A stretch of 64,000 bases of DNA from Amyelois transitella (GCF_032362555.1 NC_083508.1:7283001-7347000); one strand, 5' to 3'; counted from the stretch's first letter, positions 13,001 through 24,383 are shown. Numbers and translations are program-made. Notes: a model not told the origin generated them from the letters alone.

Positions 13001-16000
13001 TTTATATAACTTCCAACCGTTAAAATTTTTCCAAGTAGTACATTTGATATTAGTACGCGGGAATTTGGGAATAGGGTCCTGTTTTTACCTTTTAGTTACG
13101 GAGCCCTAAAAATGGTTTTGATATTGTAATATGATTTTTTCCAATGCTTCTATCAATGTGCAATAGGCTGCGTGCTGCAGAGCGTGTCACAGCATTTCAC
13201 GTGCTTATAATAAATGCAGTCCTACTGTAAGGTAAACCTTATAAACCTTTGTTTCTCTCCAGCTTGGATATGGCTGGTCACGCAACGGTCAGCGGCGATG
13301 CGCGCGACACCGCGGCCCGGAGTCCACTATGTCCGTGAGCAGCGACATCCGCTTCACACGCCGCAAACTCAGCCGCTCCTGCCGCGGTTGCTGCGCGGCC
13401 GCCGCCTCACTGCTCGTGCTGCTGCTACTCGCCGCTGTCGCCGTTTATCTCGGACGTAGGTATCTTTTGAACAGCATAGATATCAGGAAATTAAATGTTG
13501 AATGGTGAACAGCGACCTCGCTTCACGCGATCCAAGCATAGCCACTCCTGTCACGGCCGCCGCCGCGTCGCGGACGTTGCTGCTGTAATTGTGTACCTCG
13601 GACGTACGAAGCTCAATACAGAACAGCATTACAGTATAACGGTTGAGGGTGGATCATGCAAAGAGATTGCTTCACTTCTGTCAGTTGATTAGGGGTAAAC
13701 CAGTAACTGCCACAGATATATGCTGTTTTCGCTTGATTTTGGTTCCTATCGGCGTGATGGTAAATTACATGTTAATAAATTGTATGATTTTATTATTGTA
13801 CTTAGCTGTTGCACTTATACTATATGCAACAGCGGCAAACAAGCTAAGTAATTTTGCCTATACATAGTATAAATATGGCTGGTTCTTGCGTAACGAATAG
13901 ATGCCTTCATTTGTGTATTAGATAGATATCTTAACTAAACATATATCAAACTATCCAATACTGGTACAGCATACCTAAAAAGGCTTCTAAACTTATTCTG
14001 AAATGCACGTACGTAGATACCTCTCCTTGAACCCAAATATGGATAAAATCCTTAATTACCGTTAAATTTTATTGAAAATAGATGTACATACATTAATAGT
14101 TAATTTAGGAAAACTTTACCGAAATCAATAAACTAAATGGGAATAGGATTTTTGAAAAGGAAGAATACTTAGGTAGACCATCGTATCGGGCCCCTATGGA
14201 ACCATGTCCTTACGTATTGTTTATTTTCCTTTTGGAATATATTGGTAACATTAGAACTTCTAGACGCGTTTATGATAGTTGATACAGTTCTATTGTTAGT
14301 AAACAGTGTGTGCTGTGGGTTGTGACTGCGACATTTGGCGGCCCGTCGCCGGCGAGGCCGGCCACCCGCAACCTTGCTCTGTCTCGCCACGACAAGTGCA
14401 TGCTAGATATTTACATTATGCCATAAAGTATGAGTGCCGGGAGATAAAGCACTTTATATAAATAACTAGCTTTTACCCACATTTACGTTGTGGTTTCTTT
14501 TTTGACAATAAAAAGTTTTCTTTGTCCTTCATCAGGGTGAACACTATTATCTCTGTGCCAAATTTTAATCAAAATCGGTTCAGTGGTTTAGGGGTAAAAG
14601 CGTAACAGACGGACAGAATTACTAAAATACGTGAAAATATCAGTTTCTATACTAATAATTCAAATGTTTATTGTCCGTCCGTTGTATTTTAATAAAAATC
14701 ATTTAAAGTTTGACAAAATAACTTGGTATGTATTTCTTTTGGTTAAAACGTTTCAAATTTCACATTTTTGTCTGGCACCGGAAAACGTCACAATCTAATG
14801 AACAACCATATATCGCTTTCTTTTTGGGGATTGCTGTTGCAGTTATCTATACCAAGAGATTTTTATGGGAAATGCTGCTGAAATTATGCATAAAAATTGC
14901 CTTGATATTGGTAATAATCCGGACAACTATTTTATATAAAAAATTAAAAGAAAGTTAAACATGGGATACAGGATTGATTTTATGTATGTACGTAAAATAA
15001 AATGTGAATCACAAGACAAACACTAAACCTTGTTTTAACTCAATCTTTGGGAGATAAGACATTGAATTGAATTAACAGTCGACGTAATACTGAACAAGAA
15101 AAATCAATTCCTTTTATTTATTCACAATTAACTTTCTTTGCATTAACGGAATTATATACATAATATTACCTTTGTTCCAAATTTCAATCTTAGAATCTTA
15201 CTTCTGTAACGTCTATTAGTTTGTGCTCTTATTTGAGTGGTATTATCGCTAATACAATCTAACTGGTTCGAATATCATTACGTTGGTAATAATTATTGTA
15301 AGTAGGAAGTCTTAATACTTGTTGTTTTTTTTATCTACTAAATTAATTAATCATACATAACGTGGTTAATTTATTGTAAGTGGTAAATCATGGCAAGGAA
15401 CAGAAGTAATTGGAAAAACTAACATAAAGCGCCAACCATGTAAAGAGTGGGAAAAGGTAACGACAAACAATGTGGTACATTTATCGTTAAATAGGTTGTT
15501 TAATATTATTTTTAAAAATAATCATTTTGTTTAATATGGTTTTCTAAATTAATTGCTATTTAGCATAATTATAACTTGATGGTTGAATTCTATAGAAACT
15601 TTTGAAAGTTTTGACAGCAAGCATTATGTTGTGTGTTGAAATGGTTGTAATACTCGTATAAGCACCCCTTTGTTCTTTACAGATTTGATTTGTAACAAAT
15701 AAAAATTAATGTAATTTTCCACAGATATGTACTTGTTTGGAGACCCATTGAACCGGCAAACTTTCCGAGGGTCATTCGTGATCGCCCTCGGGGTGGAGGG
15801 CGAGTTCGGTGACCCCGAGGCGCGGGGCAATGCCACCAAGGAAGGGTTCCTGCAGGCAGCTCTGACGGACCTCTACCGGACCTCGGAACTGAGGTCGTGC
15901 TTCGTAGCCGCTGACGTTTTAGCTTTAGACAGGTACTGTTGATAAAATACGTTAAGTTGATGGAAATTGGACGTAAGTTTTAGGCAGTCCTCGATGAAAC

Positions 16001-19000
16001 TGGTTACAAAGGTTTGGTCGCGCAACCGAAAAATATCTACAGACGAAAATCTGCAATATCAGTACATTTTTAAATAAATTACGATTTGAATTTTGTTTGT
16101 GTGATTTTTTAACACATTCGTAAAAATGATTCGATGAAATTTTCACTATAACCAAATGTGATACCGACTGTGGTTATGGCATGCCATAATTTATACTTAA
16201 CAGGTCGGACCAAGTTCTTGATAGGATACTAGGAACTTAACTATAGGACGGGGTAATAATAAATGTCTAACGAAGAAATTGCTGTGACGCCGCCGGCTGT
16301 TTTTTGTTTAGCGGTAGAGAAAGCAATAATTTGGTATCACAGTTCGATTCGAAACTAAATATCTGACACTGACTATTTACAGTTACAAATAAGTTGATCG
16401 CGTGGTATTTTCAGCTCATTAATTGTAGCGCTAATTGTCGCTTCGAGGAAACCAAATAAGTAATAAAGGTGACTACCTGCTCAATGATTTCTATTTTGTT
16501 TTTGTTTTTGAGAGAAATGTTCTACATAATTTCGCATAATCACATCACACAATACATATTATAATTTTAATAAAGTCGTAAATAATATAAAAATTCAATA
16601 ACAAATCTTGTAAACAATTTGTAACTTAATCAAAACAATAAATGCTCAACTTTCAATTCACTGTCATTAAAAAGACATCAACGATCCCCGCACGAGTTGC
16701 GTATGAGAACCCGTGAGAAACTGTATAAAAAGATAATTTAATATTCTGTAGGTAGGTATCGTATATTTTTTTAAAAGTGCTTAGATATTTGTATTGACAG
16801 CTACTTTAATTTAAATCCATATTTTTGGTATACGAGTTAGATAGAGGAATATTTTATTAAATTCACATTTATGTAATACAGTCTGACTGCAGTTTGCATA
16901 ACTTTTACGTATAAAAAGTGAATGCAAGAGGTTTAAATTCCTCTTGAATTTTAATTACCTAACTAAATTTTTATTATAGAAGACTAGCGACCCGCCCCGA
17001 CTTCGCACGGGTGCAAAATTATAAATGTTATTATACATAAAAACCTTCCTCTTGAATCACTTTACCTGTTACAAAAAACCGCATCAAAATCCGTTGCGTA
17101 ATGTTAAAGATTTAAGCATACAGACAAACAGACTAAAATAGTGACTTTGTTTTATACTATGTAGTGATTAGTTAGGTAGACACTCAAAAAAGAAATAATC
17201 CTTATGTTGTCATGCCCATCATCATGGCAACATCATTTTTTTAACTTATTATATTGTAAAAGCTCATTTGAAATTCCTATAATATTAGTTATTTATCAGA
17301 AACTTTTCCAGTATCGAACCTACAGGGCAATCAGAGAAAGTGTAGGTTTTTTTACTTTCACAAAATCGTGTTGACGACAAACTGTCGTTAAGTTCTGAAT
17401 AGAGCTGTGGACAAAAATACTACCTTTTATTCATCACCTATTTTAGTTTTTATTTAAATATATTCAATGTACTTACAGAAATTTATTTTTTCCTGTTTTA
17501 TCCATATATTAGATTATTTGATATTTTATAATGGATACGATCAAATACTGACATGAAATCATAACTACAAGTACGCATGCACGGTACTGATCTCAGAGTA
17601 TTGATACAATCTAAAACGATTGCGATAAATCGGAAGTCACGTCGAAGTGGACGACATAAATACCTTTTTAGAAGAGTCGTAGTCGTGAGCGATATGTGGA
17701 TTTGATATGTGATATTGACACGAGAAAGTATACTTAATACGTGTTTTGTTTTCGATTGGAAGCTTGTGTTCGCTATGCACAGCGCGGTAGCGTGTTAGTT
17801 GGCCCACTTTATGCTACGATCCCAGGTTAGTGTCACGGGCGGACATGTCATTTCGTGGACAGAATAAAGTTGAGATATAAATTACCATGTTTTTGGCATG
17901 GGTAAAAGGCTTATCAATCCTCGGCAGACTACTTCTAGTCTTCGGGTAAAGGATGAATATTGTGTTATTATTATTACAAAGAACAGTAATTGAGCCTCAC
18001 GATCTAAATTCACCTTTTAGCTTGGAGAAAGGGATACGAGTGCACTTTGAGATGTCCTTCGAACCCATATTCACGGCAGTTACTACGAGCGAGGTACGAG
18101 CTGTGTTGACGCGGGAGTTGACGTCGCCTGCGCACCTTCGGAATGTCGCAGCATTAGTAGAGACACTACAACTGGAGGTAATCCTGAACATTTCAATGTT
18201 CAGTAGAGTTAGTTAGTAAGTAGTTAATTTTTACCTGACTACGGTGAACCAAAATGGTTGGTTATACATATATATAATCACGTTGATATCCCTTGCGGGG
18301 TAGACAGAGCCAACAGTCTTGAGAATACTTATAAGCCATGCAGCTGGTTGGCTCAATGATAGGATGAGATTAAAATAGTGACAGGTTGCTAGCCCATCGC
18401 CTAAAAGAATTCCAAGTTTATAAGCCCATCCCTAAGACGCATTTTACGACATCCATGGGAAAGAGATGAAGTGGGCCTACTATTTTTTTAATTGGTAATA
18501 CCACACCACAAACGCACACGGTTTATTGCTACCGCCCTAACGACACCTAGACTTAGTTATGCTTATGGTAACTAAACATACATATATTCTCTCTCATCTT
18601 TATGAATGCTGATAACGTAGGTATTATATTGAAATTTACCAGTTAGATCGCAGAAAATATTATTTAACTAACCACAAATAAACGAAGCAGAACGCTTTCT
18701 CTCCGAAACAATGTCGTAATTTTGATTTAAAGTATGATAAAGTGATAAAATTGCAATAACTCTGCAAGAGCAATTTTGAAATAAAATGGGCACATACCTA
18801 TATTTTTTTTACATAAAGTAACAATGTATATGCAACAAAATTAGGAAATATTAGCCTAAGTAACTGAAAAGAAAAAAAAAACTTTTGTTATCTATGTACA
18901 ATCTTGGAGGGTATTTTCAGGAAAATTCTGTAATATCATTGGAACTGAAAGAAGCCGAAACGACCACAGACGATGCGCCGACGACGGAGGCTACTTCCAC

Positions 19001-22000
19001 AGAGGTGGTGGAAGAACTGCGCGAGTGTGCACCGGTCACTCTGGGGCTGTGTTCCCACTTGCCGTACAACACTACCGCGTATCCGAACCTCGTGGGGCAC
19101 CAGAATAAGGATGCTATGAATGCGGATCTTGTTGCCTTTAGAGAGCTCCTTGATGCGGAATGTTCACATCTTGCACAGGTAAGTGCAAACGATAAACAAG
19201 AAGACTTATTAAGAAGAATACATGAATTTAGGACCAATTTATTAGTCCTAAATTCATGTATGCTTGCTGCAAAAAGAGGAAATCTATAGGCCGTCCATGA
19301 ACATGATCATAAGACCTGTTGACCTTTGATGAAATAAATATGGAAATAATCTTGCATTTTTCCAAGGTTTTTTCTTGGCGATAAGGGACTACAATTTTTC
19401 ACTCGCCACAATCCCTCCATGGCATACTTTTTGAAGCGGAAGCTTTGCACACATTGATCAATCATTTCATGAAAGCTCTATCGGTTACGGATACTCTTAT
19501 CCTCACAGTCCTCCAAAACGTCTTCGTCTTGATCAAGGAACGTTCGTTCAGGCCCTATCTAAAGTTTACATTCTGTTTTCCAGGATTTCGTATGCGAGAT
19601 GTTGCAGCCACGCTGCGATCACGACCACCTGGTGCGGCCGTGTCGGGCATACTGCAGAGCGTTCCACGCGGGCTGCGGAGCGAGACTGCCAGAAAGACTG
19701 CGACCCCATTTTGACTGCTCCCGCTTTCCGGACTACTTTGGACCAGGATCATGTACGCCAGAAGCAGGTATGCTCATTAATTCCACTCATCATCCTTTTG
19801 ACGTTAATACCAGTTGCGCCATCACTTCTTTGTGGAGAGAAGCCAGAGATTCACCAGTGACCACGATCCTCATGTGGGTAAAACAGGTTTCTATATAAAC
19901 TTTGTATGAGTGTTTCGTACTTACGACAATGATGAAAATGCACAATTGACTTAAGTAAATAACTGTGTCTAGAGCTTTGACGAAAATTATTATTATTTTC
20001 GAGACTTCATTACTCTACAATCATCTAACTTACATAAGTTACTTAGCTTATAAACTAAACGATGACCTATTCTGTAAGTACCTTGTTCTAGAGATGACAG
20101 CTTATACTGAACGTTATCATTAGTCGAAGTTCACAATCGAGTTCCAATATCCACTCAAAAAGTGTGATGAAAACAGATTGCAGCGCCGGTCTTCAGCGGT
20201 TAGCTCTATCGCGGCGCGCTTGCGATGGCGTGCCGGATTGCGCGGGGGGCGAGGACGAGCGAGCCTGCGCACATTGCGCGGGCGCTGGTGGTGCGGCTCT
20301 CCGCTGCGCGCTGCACGCCCGCTGTCTGCCGCCGTATCTACGCTGTGACGGCACTCCTGACTGTCCCGATGGCAGCGATGAGACTGGATGTTGTAAGTAA
20401 CTACTATGTTGAAACAAAACAATTTTAACGCCAAGTAACGTTAGAAGGGGAATGCCAGACAAACATATCTTAATTAAATCGAGGCCGTCCAGTCAGAGGT
20501 CAGATAGAGGTCGGGTACCATAAGCCAGCAAACTTGCATGAAAATAGTCCTGAAATGAAAAGATGTTGTCTCACCTAACCCTTCGAGAAAGAAGCGTTAT
20601 TTTTGTGAATAGTTCAAGAAAAAAACTAACTAGGTAATATATGTGATACACAGCACTTCCGACTCCTCGAGTACATTCATTGACTTGATGTCAGTGGATA
20701 GGTATATACAGGTACAGTCGCCTGCAGAGAATCTCCATTCATCCAAATTAAAAATAAAGCGAGAACAAGTGTATCCGCAGAAGGCTGAACTATTAAATAC
20801 TTACTTAGTTTTGGTTGGGTTAGCTGAACGAGGCCTACCGGCCTTTCAAGACTGCCGGCTCTGTCTGCCCCGCAAGGGTTATAAACCTGATTATATGAAT
20901 GAATGAAAGGTTTCTTTACAGTATGGATCGCACGTTCCCTAGCATCCTGGAGACGTGAGAACGGAGAGACAACGCTCGGGGCAGTTCGTAGTCGTGCGGG
21001 GTACGCCGTGTGGGCGGAGCGCGGCCGCGACGGCAAGATCTGCGCGGCGCCTTACGAGAACGACAAGCGAGCGCTAATGAGCGTCGCTACGTCACTGTGT
21101 AGAGCTTTAACTTTTAGGTAAATTTTATTCTGGATTTACGACAAACATTTCGAAATCAAAATCAGCTAAACATGCCTAGATCTATAACTAAAATAAACGA
21201 GTGGCAATTTATTATCTCAGATATAGGCAGGTAAGTTACATGTACAGATTGTTTCCATTTTATGCTGATCTGATGGCAAAGAAATAAAAAGAGTGCCAGC
21301 GCAGTTAGAGTCTTTTGATTATTTTGCTTACCGCGCAAAGATTAAAGGCATGATAGGTACCTATGTGTGAGTATAGTACAGATAGACGCTAAAGACCTTA
21401 ACTATGATATGTGGAAAGACGCAAAAATTAAAAGTTTATATTTACCATTAACAGATTATTTTCATTCCGTATCTACAGGACAGCAATAAGCGCAGAAGTT
21501 GTACCTGACAGTGAAGAAGAAATTGAATCAAATGAATCAGAGCAAACTGAATCGCGGAAATTCACAAAAGAAAAACCAGAATACGTAGAAGTGGTAGACC
21601 CCTTTGCGAATGAAATATCGTTTCAGAAAAGCGAATGCCCGCAACGGAAAGTGATTCGAGTGTCTTGCGAAAATTTAGGTAAGATAACTACTGCTCATTT
21701 ATACAGGGTGACATTTAAAACAACTGCATCCTTTTAAACATAGACTATACCCATGCTTCTGAGCTGTTTGAACCTATTTTTATTTAAATTAAACGTCATC
21801 ATTTTCACATTTAAAAACCCCTCAAAAACTACGTCACACGCTTTATTAAAGACCAATACTACAAAAAGAAATTAAAACTAAACATGTAAATAAATGCCTA
21901 AAAATAAATTATTTTTCTAGTATCAAGATCATGTAAAGTACAGAGTTGTCGAGATCGCTCAGCTGAATGAATTGTGTCGTTGACCTCTGAATCTTACGCG

Positions 22001-23698
22001 TCTCTTTTCCGCCGGCCGGGGTGATAAGACGTATTTAGGATCGTGGATTTTGATACTTTTAATTTTTTTCGTTCTTTCTGAAATATGAATCGATATTTTT
22101 CTTTTAACGTTTTTAAATATCCTTTAGATGAGTACACATAACAGTTAAATTTATGCAGTTGAATTAAATGTCACCCTGTATAAATGCGTATCACTACGTG
22201 ATTGGATTGCATGTCATGCATGCATCCGACTAAAAAATGTACACAGGATGTGGTACAGATTCGAAATCCTACCGCTAATGACAAGTTACAATGCGAGGAA
22301 ACCTGCACATTCAGGTGACAGAATGTGGTGCCATTATTTCAACATGGGTTCACCTATTCTTTTTTTAGGCGAAGAGCTAACAACCTATTTGAATTTCAAT
22401 TCCATCACATGAATGTGGTCATCTTGTCTAACCGAAATAGTTGGGCTTGTCTACTCCTTTGGGATACAAACGTGAATATATGTATTTAATCTGTTTTTGG
22501 TTGATACTATCCAAATTCGTAAGATATTTTTTCTATTTCCCTAACAAGTTAGTAACTTTGCTGGGTTGTAAACCTACATGTTTATATTTTAATTACAGAA
22601 TGTGGCTTGGCATCAGCGCGAGGAGCTCAGGCTAATCGCGGCGTGGAGGGCCTGCCCCGCTCGGCGCAGCCCGGAGACTGGCCGTGGCACGCGGCGCTGC
22701 TGCGCGCGCACGTGCACGCCTGCGACGCCGCCCTCGTGCACCCCTCGTGGCTTGTCACCACCGCCTCCTGTTTCCAGGTATTTTCTATTTTTCAGTAGGT
22801 ACAAGAGATTTTTATGCCATACATATTTTTCTTCTACGTCGAATCCGTGTCCATGTCGTGACCACCATAAAGTAGTTATGGTATTCAAAGTGTAAAAAAA
22901 TAAACCCTATATTGACAGTGTAAGTGTCTTGTTCTAGAGATGATAACTCTGTGGTAAACTCGAAGGAATTACTTAACTCTAGTTTGACAAATGTTTTTTG
23001 CAGGGACAACCAAAAGCTGAGTGGACTGCCAGATTAGGAACCGTACGGATCCAGAGTACTACGCCATGGCAACAAGAACAGCGTATCGTGGGCATGGTGC
23101 GGTCTCCGGTAGAAGGAAGCATGTTAGCGCTGGTCAGATTAGAGGAGCCAGTTGAAATGACAGACTTTGTGCGCCCACTATGCTTGCCCGAAGACAATGC
23201 TGCAGATAACGCAGACAGTGTTTGCAACACATTAGGGTGGACGCGGAATAGGGACCAATTGCAGAGAGTACATGTCAGCATAAGCCCGATGAATACATGC
23301 GAAAATGTCAGCATAGCTACCGTGAATGGAATTTGTGCTGAGCCTCTTTATCACCAAGACGACTGTGATGTAAGCTAACCCTTTATAACATATATACGCA
23401 TGTTATCTAGATATTTGTATGTTTATGGTATAATAATTTTTTTGGATTAGATACAATAATTACTCAAAATTCTTCCCATGGACTTTGTCATTAACAATTT
23501 ACTATTTTACAGGAAGAAGAATATGCAGGTAGTTCAATGATGTGTTTCAATAATAAATTGAAACGTTGGTCTTTGGTTGGAGTCAGCGGGTGGCGCATTG
23601 CCTGCTCTAAAATAGGACTAGGCAGGCCTCGGATCTACGACGCGATTGCTTCACATGTAGATTGGATACGCCGAACCATTTCCAATTCTGCTAGATGA
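4051..23698 (+). CDS. Corin-like type II transmembrane serine protease homologue, catalytically dead
   Basis: Exons: 4051-4116, 13263-13455, 15725-15932, 17982-18177, 18921-19178, 19584-19767, 20177-20392, 20922-21117, 21479-21678, 22599-22777, 23004-23369, 23513-23698. All junctions are GT-AG and in phase, giving about 815 residues, or 771 from the internal ATG at 13329. Numbered from the latter: a basic cytoplasmic tail; a Leu/Ala/Val membrane segment at about 24-41; a SEA-like region (45-175); an acidic Thr-rich linker; a frizzled cysteine-rich domain (about 200-325); two LDL-receptor class A repeats (325-396, the second with CDGTPDCPDGSDETGC); an SRCR-like region (400-527); and a chymotrypsin-fold domain (529-771). 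This order is that of corin, the pro-ANP convertase of vertebrates. The catalytic His, Asp and Ser positions are Ser585 (TTASC), Met628 (SMLALVRL) and Ala715 (YAGSSMMC), and the RIVGG activation site is degraded. It is therefore inferred to be a non-proteolytic membrane protein. The first exon (4051) is the least certain. Confidence 0.85.
4461..4583 (+). repeat. SINE fragment, (TATG)n-tailed family
   Basis: Carries the family landmarks aacttgggattct, gcgatgggctagcaacctg and gcaagggatatagacgtga. The 5' end is truncated and the 'gttggctctgtctacccc' block is missing. Bounds are approximate. Confidence 0.7.
5295..5510 (+). repeat. SINE copy, (TATG)n-tailed family
   Basis: Near-full-length copy running from cactccatcttgttcccatg to cgcaagggatatagacgtga and a short atgtatgt tail. 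It is diverged and has small deletions. Confidence 0.75.
8337..10230 (+). mobile_element. Mutator-like (MULE) DNA transposon with 8-bp target duplication
   Basis: The element spans 8345-10222 (1878 bp). Left end cctttcggccgtcatggcaa and the reverse complement of the right end, cctttcggccgccatggcaa, match and stay similar for about 120 bp, giving long terminal inverted repeats (about 8345-8470 and 10098-10222). Both contain the palindromic motif gcaactagttgc. An exact 8-bp repeat, aattcaaa, flanks the element at 8337-8344 and 10223-10230, as expected of a target-site duplication in the hAT/Mutator size class. The internal ORF is MULE-like. Intact ends and a perfect duplication indicate a fairly recent insertion. 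Confidence 0.88.
8738..9850 (+). CDS. MULE transposase-derived protein with FLYWCH-like zinc finger, core deleted
   Basis: Open frame of 370 codons inside the transposon. Residues about 28-85 form a FLYWCH-type finger (YHRKKIYKNGDSFYKCYV, then cysteines and HDADC), the DNA-binding module often found ahead of MULE transposases. FYADGTFKCCP (Asp208) matches the first catalytic aspartate motif of the MULE DDE domain. RTNNSLEGWHAKINRYIGRKYP (about 286-307) matches the conserved C-terminal motif. The segment between them, which normally holds the second Asp, the Glu and the C-x-H motif, is missing: the chain passes from the first-Asp strand to the LARLPVQYIEKGYEYV region within about 20 residues. 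The frame is nevertheless intact. The protein should bind DNA but cannot catalyse transposition. The start could also be the Met at codon 11 (8768). Confidence 0.8.
   Translation: MKKNEFYFIVMSTSNIYPNSSTVEYITTRRGGVSILHEGRRYHRKKIYKNGDSFYKCYVKNGCRGNLTINARNEIIKITKEHDADCEADIGKNLILKKMDDLKQRSSCNFISIQKQYEDVVKGLKNDGFQFINKIPQFNNIKTGLYNERNKVLGVAKSRFNNCHDFIVPTKYKNFCVADYVDDDKRIIVFCSNENRKEMNKYHHFYADGTFKCCPKLRTEKRHVARCVGLARLPVQYIEKGYEYVMSKNPRNPSDGLQKFNKYFNKQWIKKNEMMMSCSCGNENIRTNNSLEGWHAKINRYIGRKYPTLPQLLDILSTEYKSYDLNIKSKKNKEYKAIDEEIDQALSELVEKKISVGHCLEIISPFAISF
11361..11623 (-). repeat. SINE copy, (TATG)n-tailed family
   Basis: Nearly complete copy on the minus strand. On the plus strand it starts with cacgtctatatcccttgcgg and ends with ggtgccgggaaccacacg. 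It lies in the first intron of the corin-like gene. Confidence 0.8.
12213..12420 (+). repeat. tRNA-derived SINE, 5'-truncated copy
   Basis: Begins at gcatgatgagaaaagaac, just after the tRNA-like head present in the copies at 32452 and 57899. It continues through the shared body (tatcgttgagttagtatctc) to a tail of repeated tatttatat units. Confidence 0.8.
13502..13612 (+). pseudogene. Decayed tandem duplicate of the corin-like transmembrane exon
   Basis: The stretch resembles exon sequence 13329-13460 just upstream: gtgaacagcgac against gtgagcagcgac, cgcttcacgcg against cgcttcacacg, and ctcggacgtacg against ctcggacgtagg, all in the same order and orientation. The copy has frameshifting indels, lacks most of the leucine-rich membrane codons and meets a TAA. 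It is an old exon duplication that can no longer encode the membrane anchor. Confidence 0.6.
14480..14640 (+). repeat. Dispersed repeat fragment
   Basis: The phrase atcaaaatcggttcagtggtt, followed by aaaagcgtaacagacggaca, is typical of 3' regions of abundant insect retroelements. The family is not determined. Confidence 0.4.
16983..17172 (+). repeat. Dispersed repeat fragment with cgacccgccccgacttcgca head
   Basis: It runs from cgacccgccccgacttcgca through aaaaccgcatcaaaatccgt to gactttgttttatactatgt, a layout I recognise from abundant insect genome repeats. It has no coding capacity and lies in an intron of the corin-like gene. Confidence 0.5.
18264..18508 (-). repeat. SINE copy, (TATG)n-tailed family
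   Basis: Diverged, nearly full-length minus-strand copy in the intron after exon 4 (17982-18177) of the corin-like gene. The landmarks cccttgcggggtagacagag and gacatccatgggaaagagat are present. Confidence 0.75.
19219..19260. repeat. Perfect short inverted repeat (16-bp stem)
   Basis: tacatgaatttaggac at 19219-19234 is the exact reverse complement of 19245-19260, with a 10-nt spacer. It lies shortly after the donor of the exon ending at 19178. Confidence 0.85.
20812..20907 (+). repeat. SINE 3' fragment, (TATG)n-tailed family
   Basis: Diverged 3' third of the family (agctgaacgaggcc, ggctctgtctgccccgcaag), ending about 14 bp before the acceptor of the 20922 exon. Its tail is built of gaat units instead of tatg. 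Confidence 0.6.
21702..22180. mobile_element. Non-autonomous TIR element (MITE) flanked by TA
   Basis: cagggtgacatttaa at 21704 is mirrored at 22178 (reverse complement cagggtgacatttaa), and similarity continues for about 25 bp. Both ends are flanked by TA (21702-21703 and 22179-22180). The 475-bp interior has no long ORF. TA flanks and short inverted ends fit a Tc1/mariner-type MITE. It lies in a corin-like gene intron. Confidence 0.75.
22261..22355 (+). repeat. Dispersed repeat fragment (gaggaaacctgcacattcag family)
   Basis: Shares its core (gaggaaacctgcacattcag, then a gtgacagaatgtg block) with the longer copy near 51781 (aaggaaacctacacattcaa). It is a fragment of an abundant repeat, family unassigned. 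Confidence 0.55.
22358..22487 (+). repeat. SINE fragment, (TATG)n-tailed family
   Basis: Strongly diverged: ttttttaggcgaagagctaa through tttgaatttcaattccatca to cgtgaatatatgtatt. Confidence 0.55.
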
Positions 23699-23840
23699 CC
23701 TTAATATGTCTACGTAATATGCATATTTTAAAAAGACTGTAGGTACTTAAGTACCCTATAGAAGTAGAATGATTGCATTTTAAAATTATGCAATGTTTTG
23801 TCTGTATGAAAAATATCTGTGAATAAGTTCAACCATGTGC

Positions 23841-23846
23841 ATTAAA
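23841..23846 (+). promoter_or_regulatory. Candidate polyadenylation signal of the corin-like gene
   Basis: ATTAAA lies 143 bases after the stop codon at 23698. It is the first reasonable variant signal downstream. Several later AT-rich candidates exist, so this choice is tentative. Confidence 0.3.
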
Positions 23847-24383
23847 ATATTACAAAAGTAATACCAATATAAGTAGATATTAAAAGCTACAGTTTTCAGT
23901 AGGTTTTATTTTATTGAGGTACAATACTCAACATTTACTCCTGTTCTTTTTTTTACTTTTATCAAATGTTAAAACTGATAGATTCTATAATTTTTTTATT
24001 ATATAATAGCATAAGTCTTATTTATTACAATTTTTTATATTAAGAGTTTAAATATTTTTTATTGTAAATATACTATAAGGAAGAAACCAAATTTAACTTG
24101 TTGTTTCATTATACAGATTAAAACCTCATTCATTTGGCCTGGGATCAAGGCATTTCAGCATTGCTTTCATTTTTAAATTTTTGATACTAATGCCATAAGT
24201 ATGATACATATTTATAAATATTATGCAATTGTACAAGAAAACTCTCAAAAGGTGGTCCAACTATTTTTTATTTTGACCTATTGAAAACTCATAATCTAGC
24301 TACTGGACAGCGCAGTGAGACCACTGCCTGGACTGACTTTTTTAATGATAGGTCAGTCTGATGCTGTCCAAGCCATCTTTGCC

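Noticed and set aside
13643-13867. 74-codon hydrophobic plus-strand ORF after the corin-like anchor exon
   Set aside because: AT-rich intron with a non-ATG start; hydrophobicity is expected from T-rich codons.
14169-14390. Minus-strand ORF starting in a GC-rich islet in a corin-like intron
   Set aside because: Only about 70 bp are GC-rich, neither strand gives a convincing exon with both splice sites, and no domain is seen.
20120-20462. Two minus-strand ORFs of 89-104 codons
   Set aside because: Shadows of the GC-rich LDL-receptor class A exon (20177-20392) on the opposite strand.
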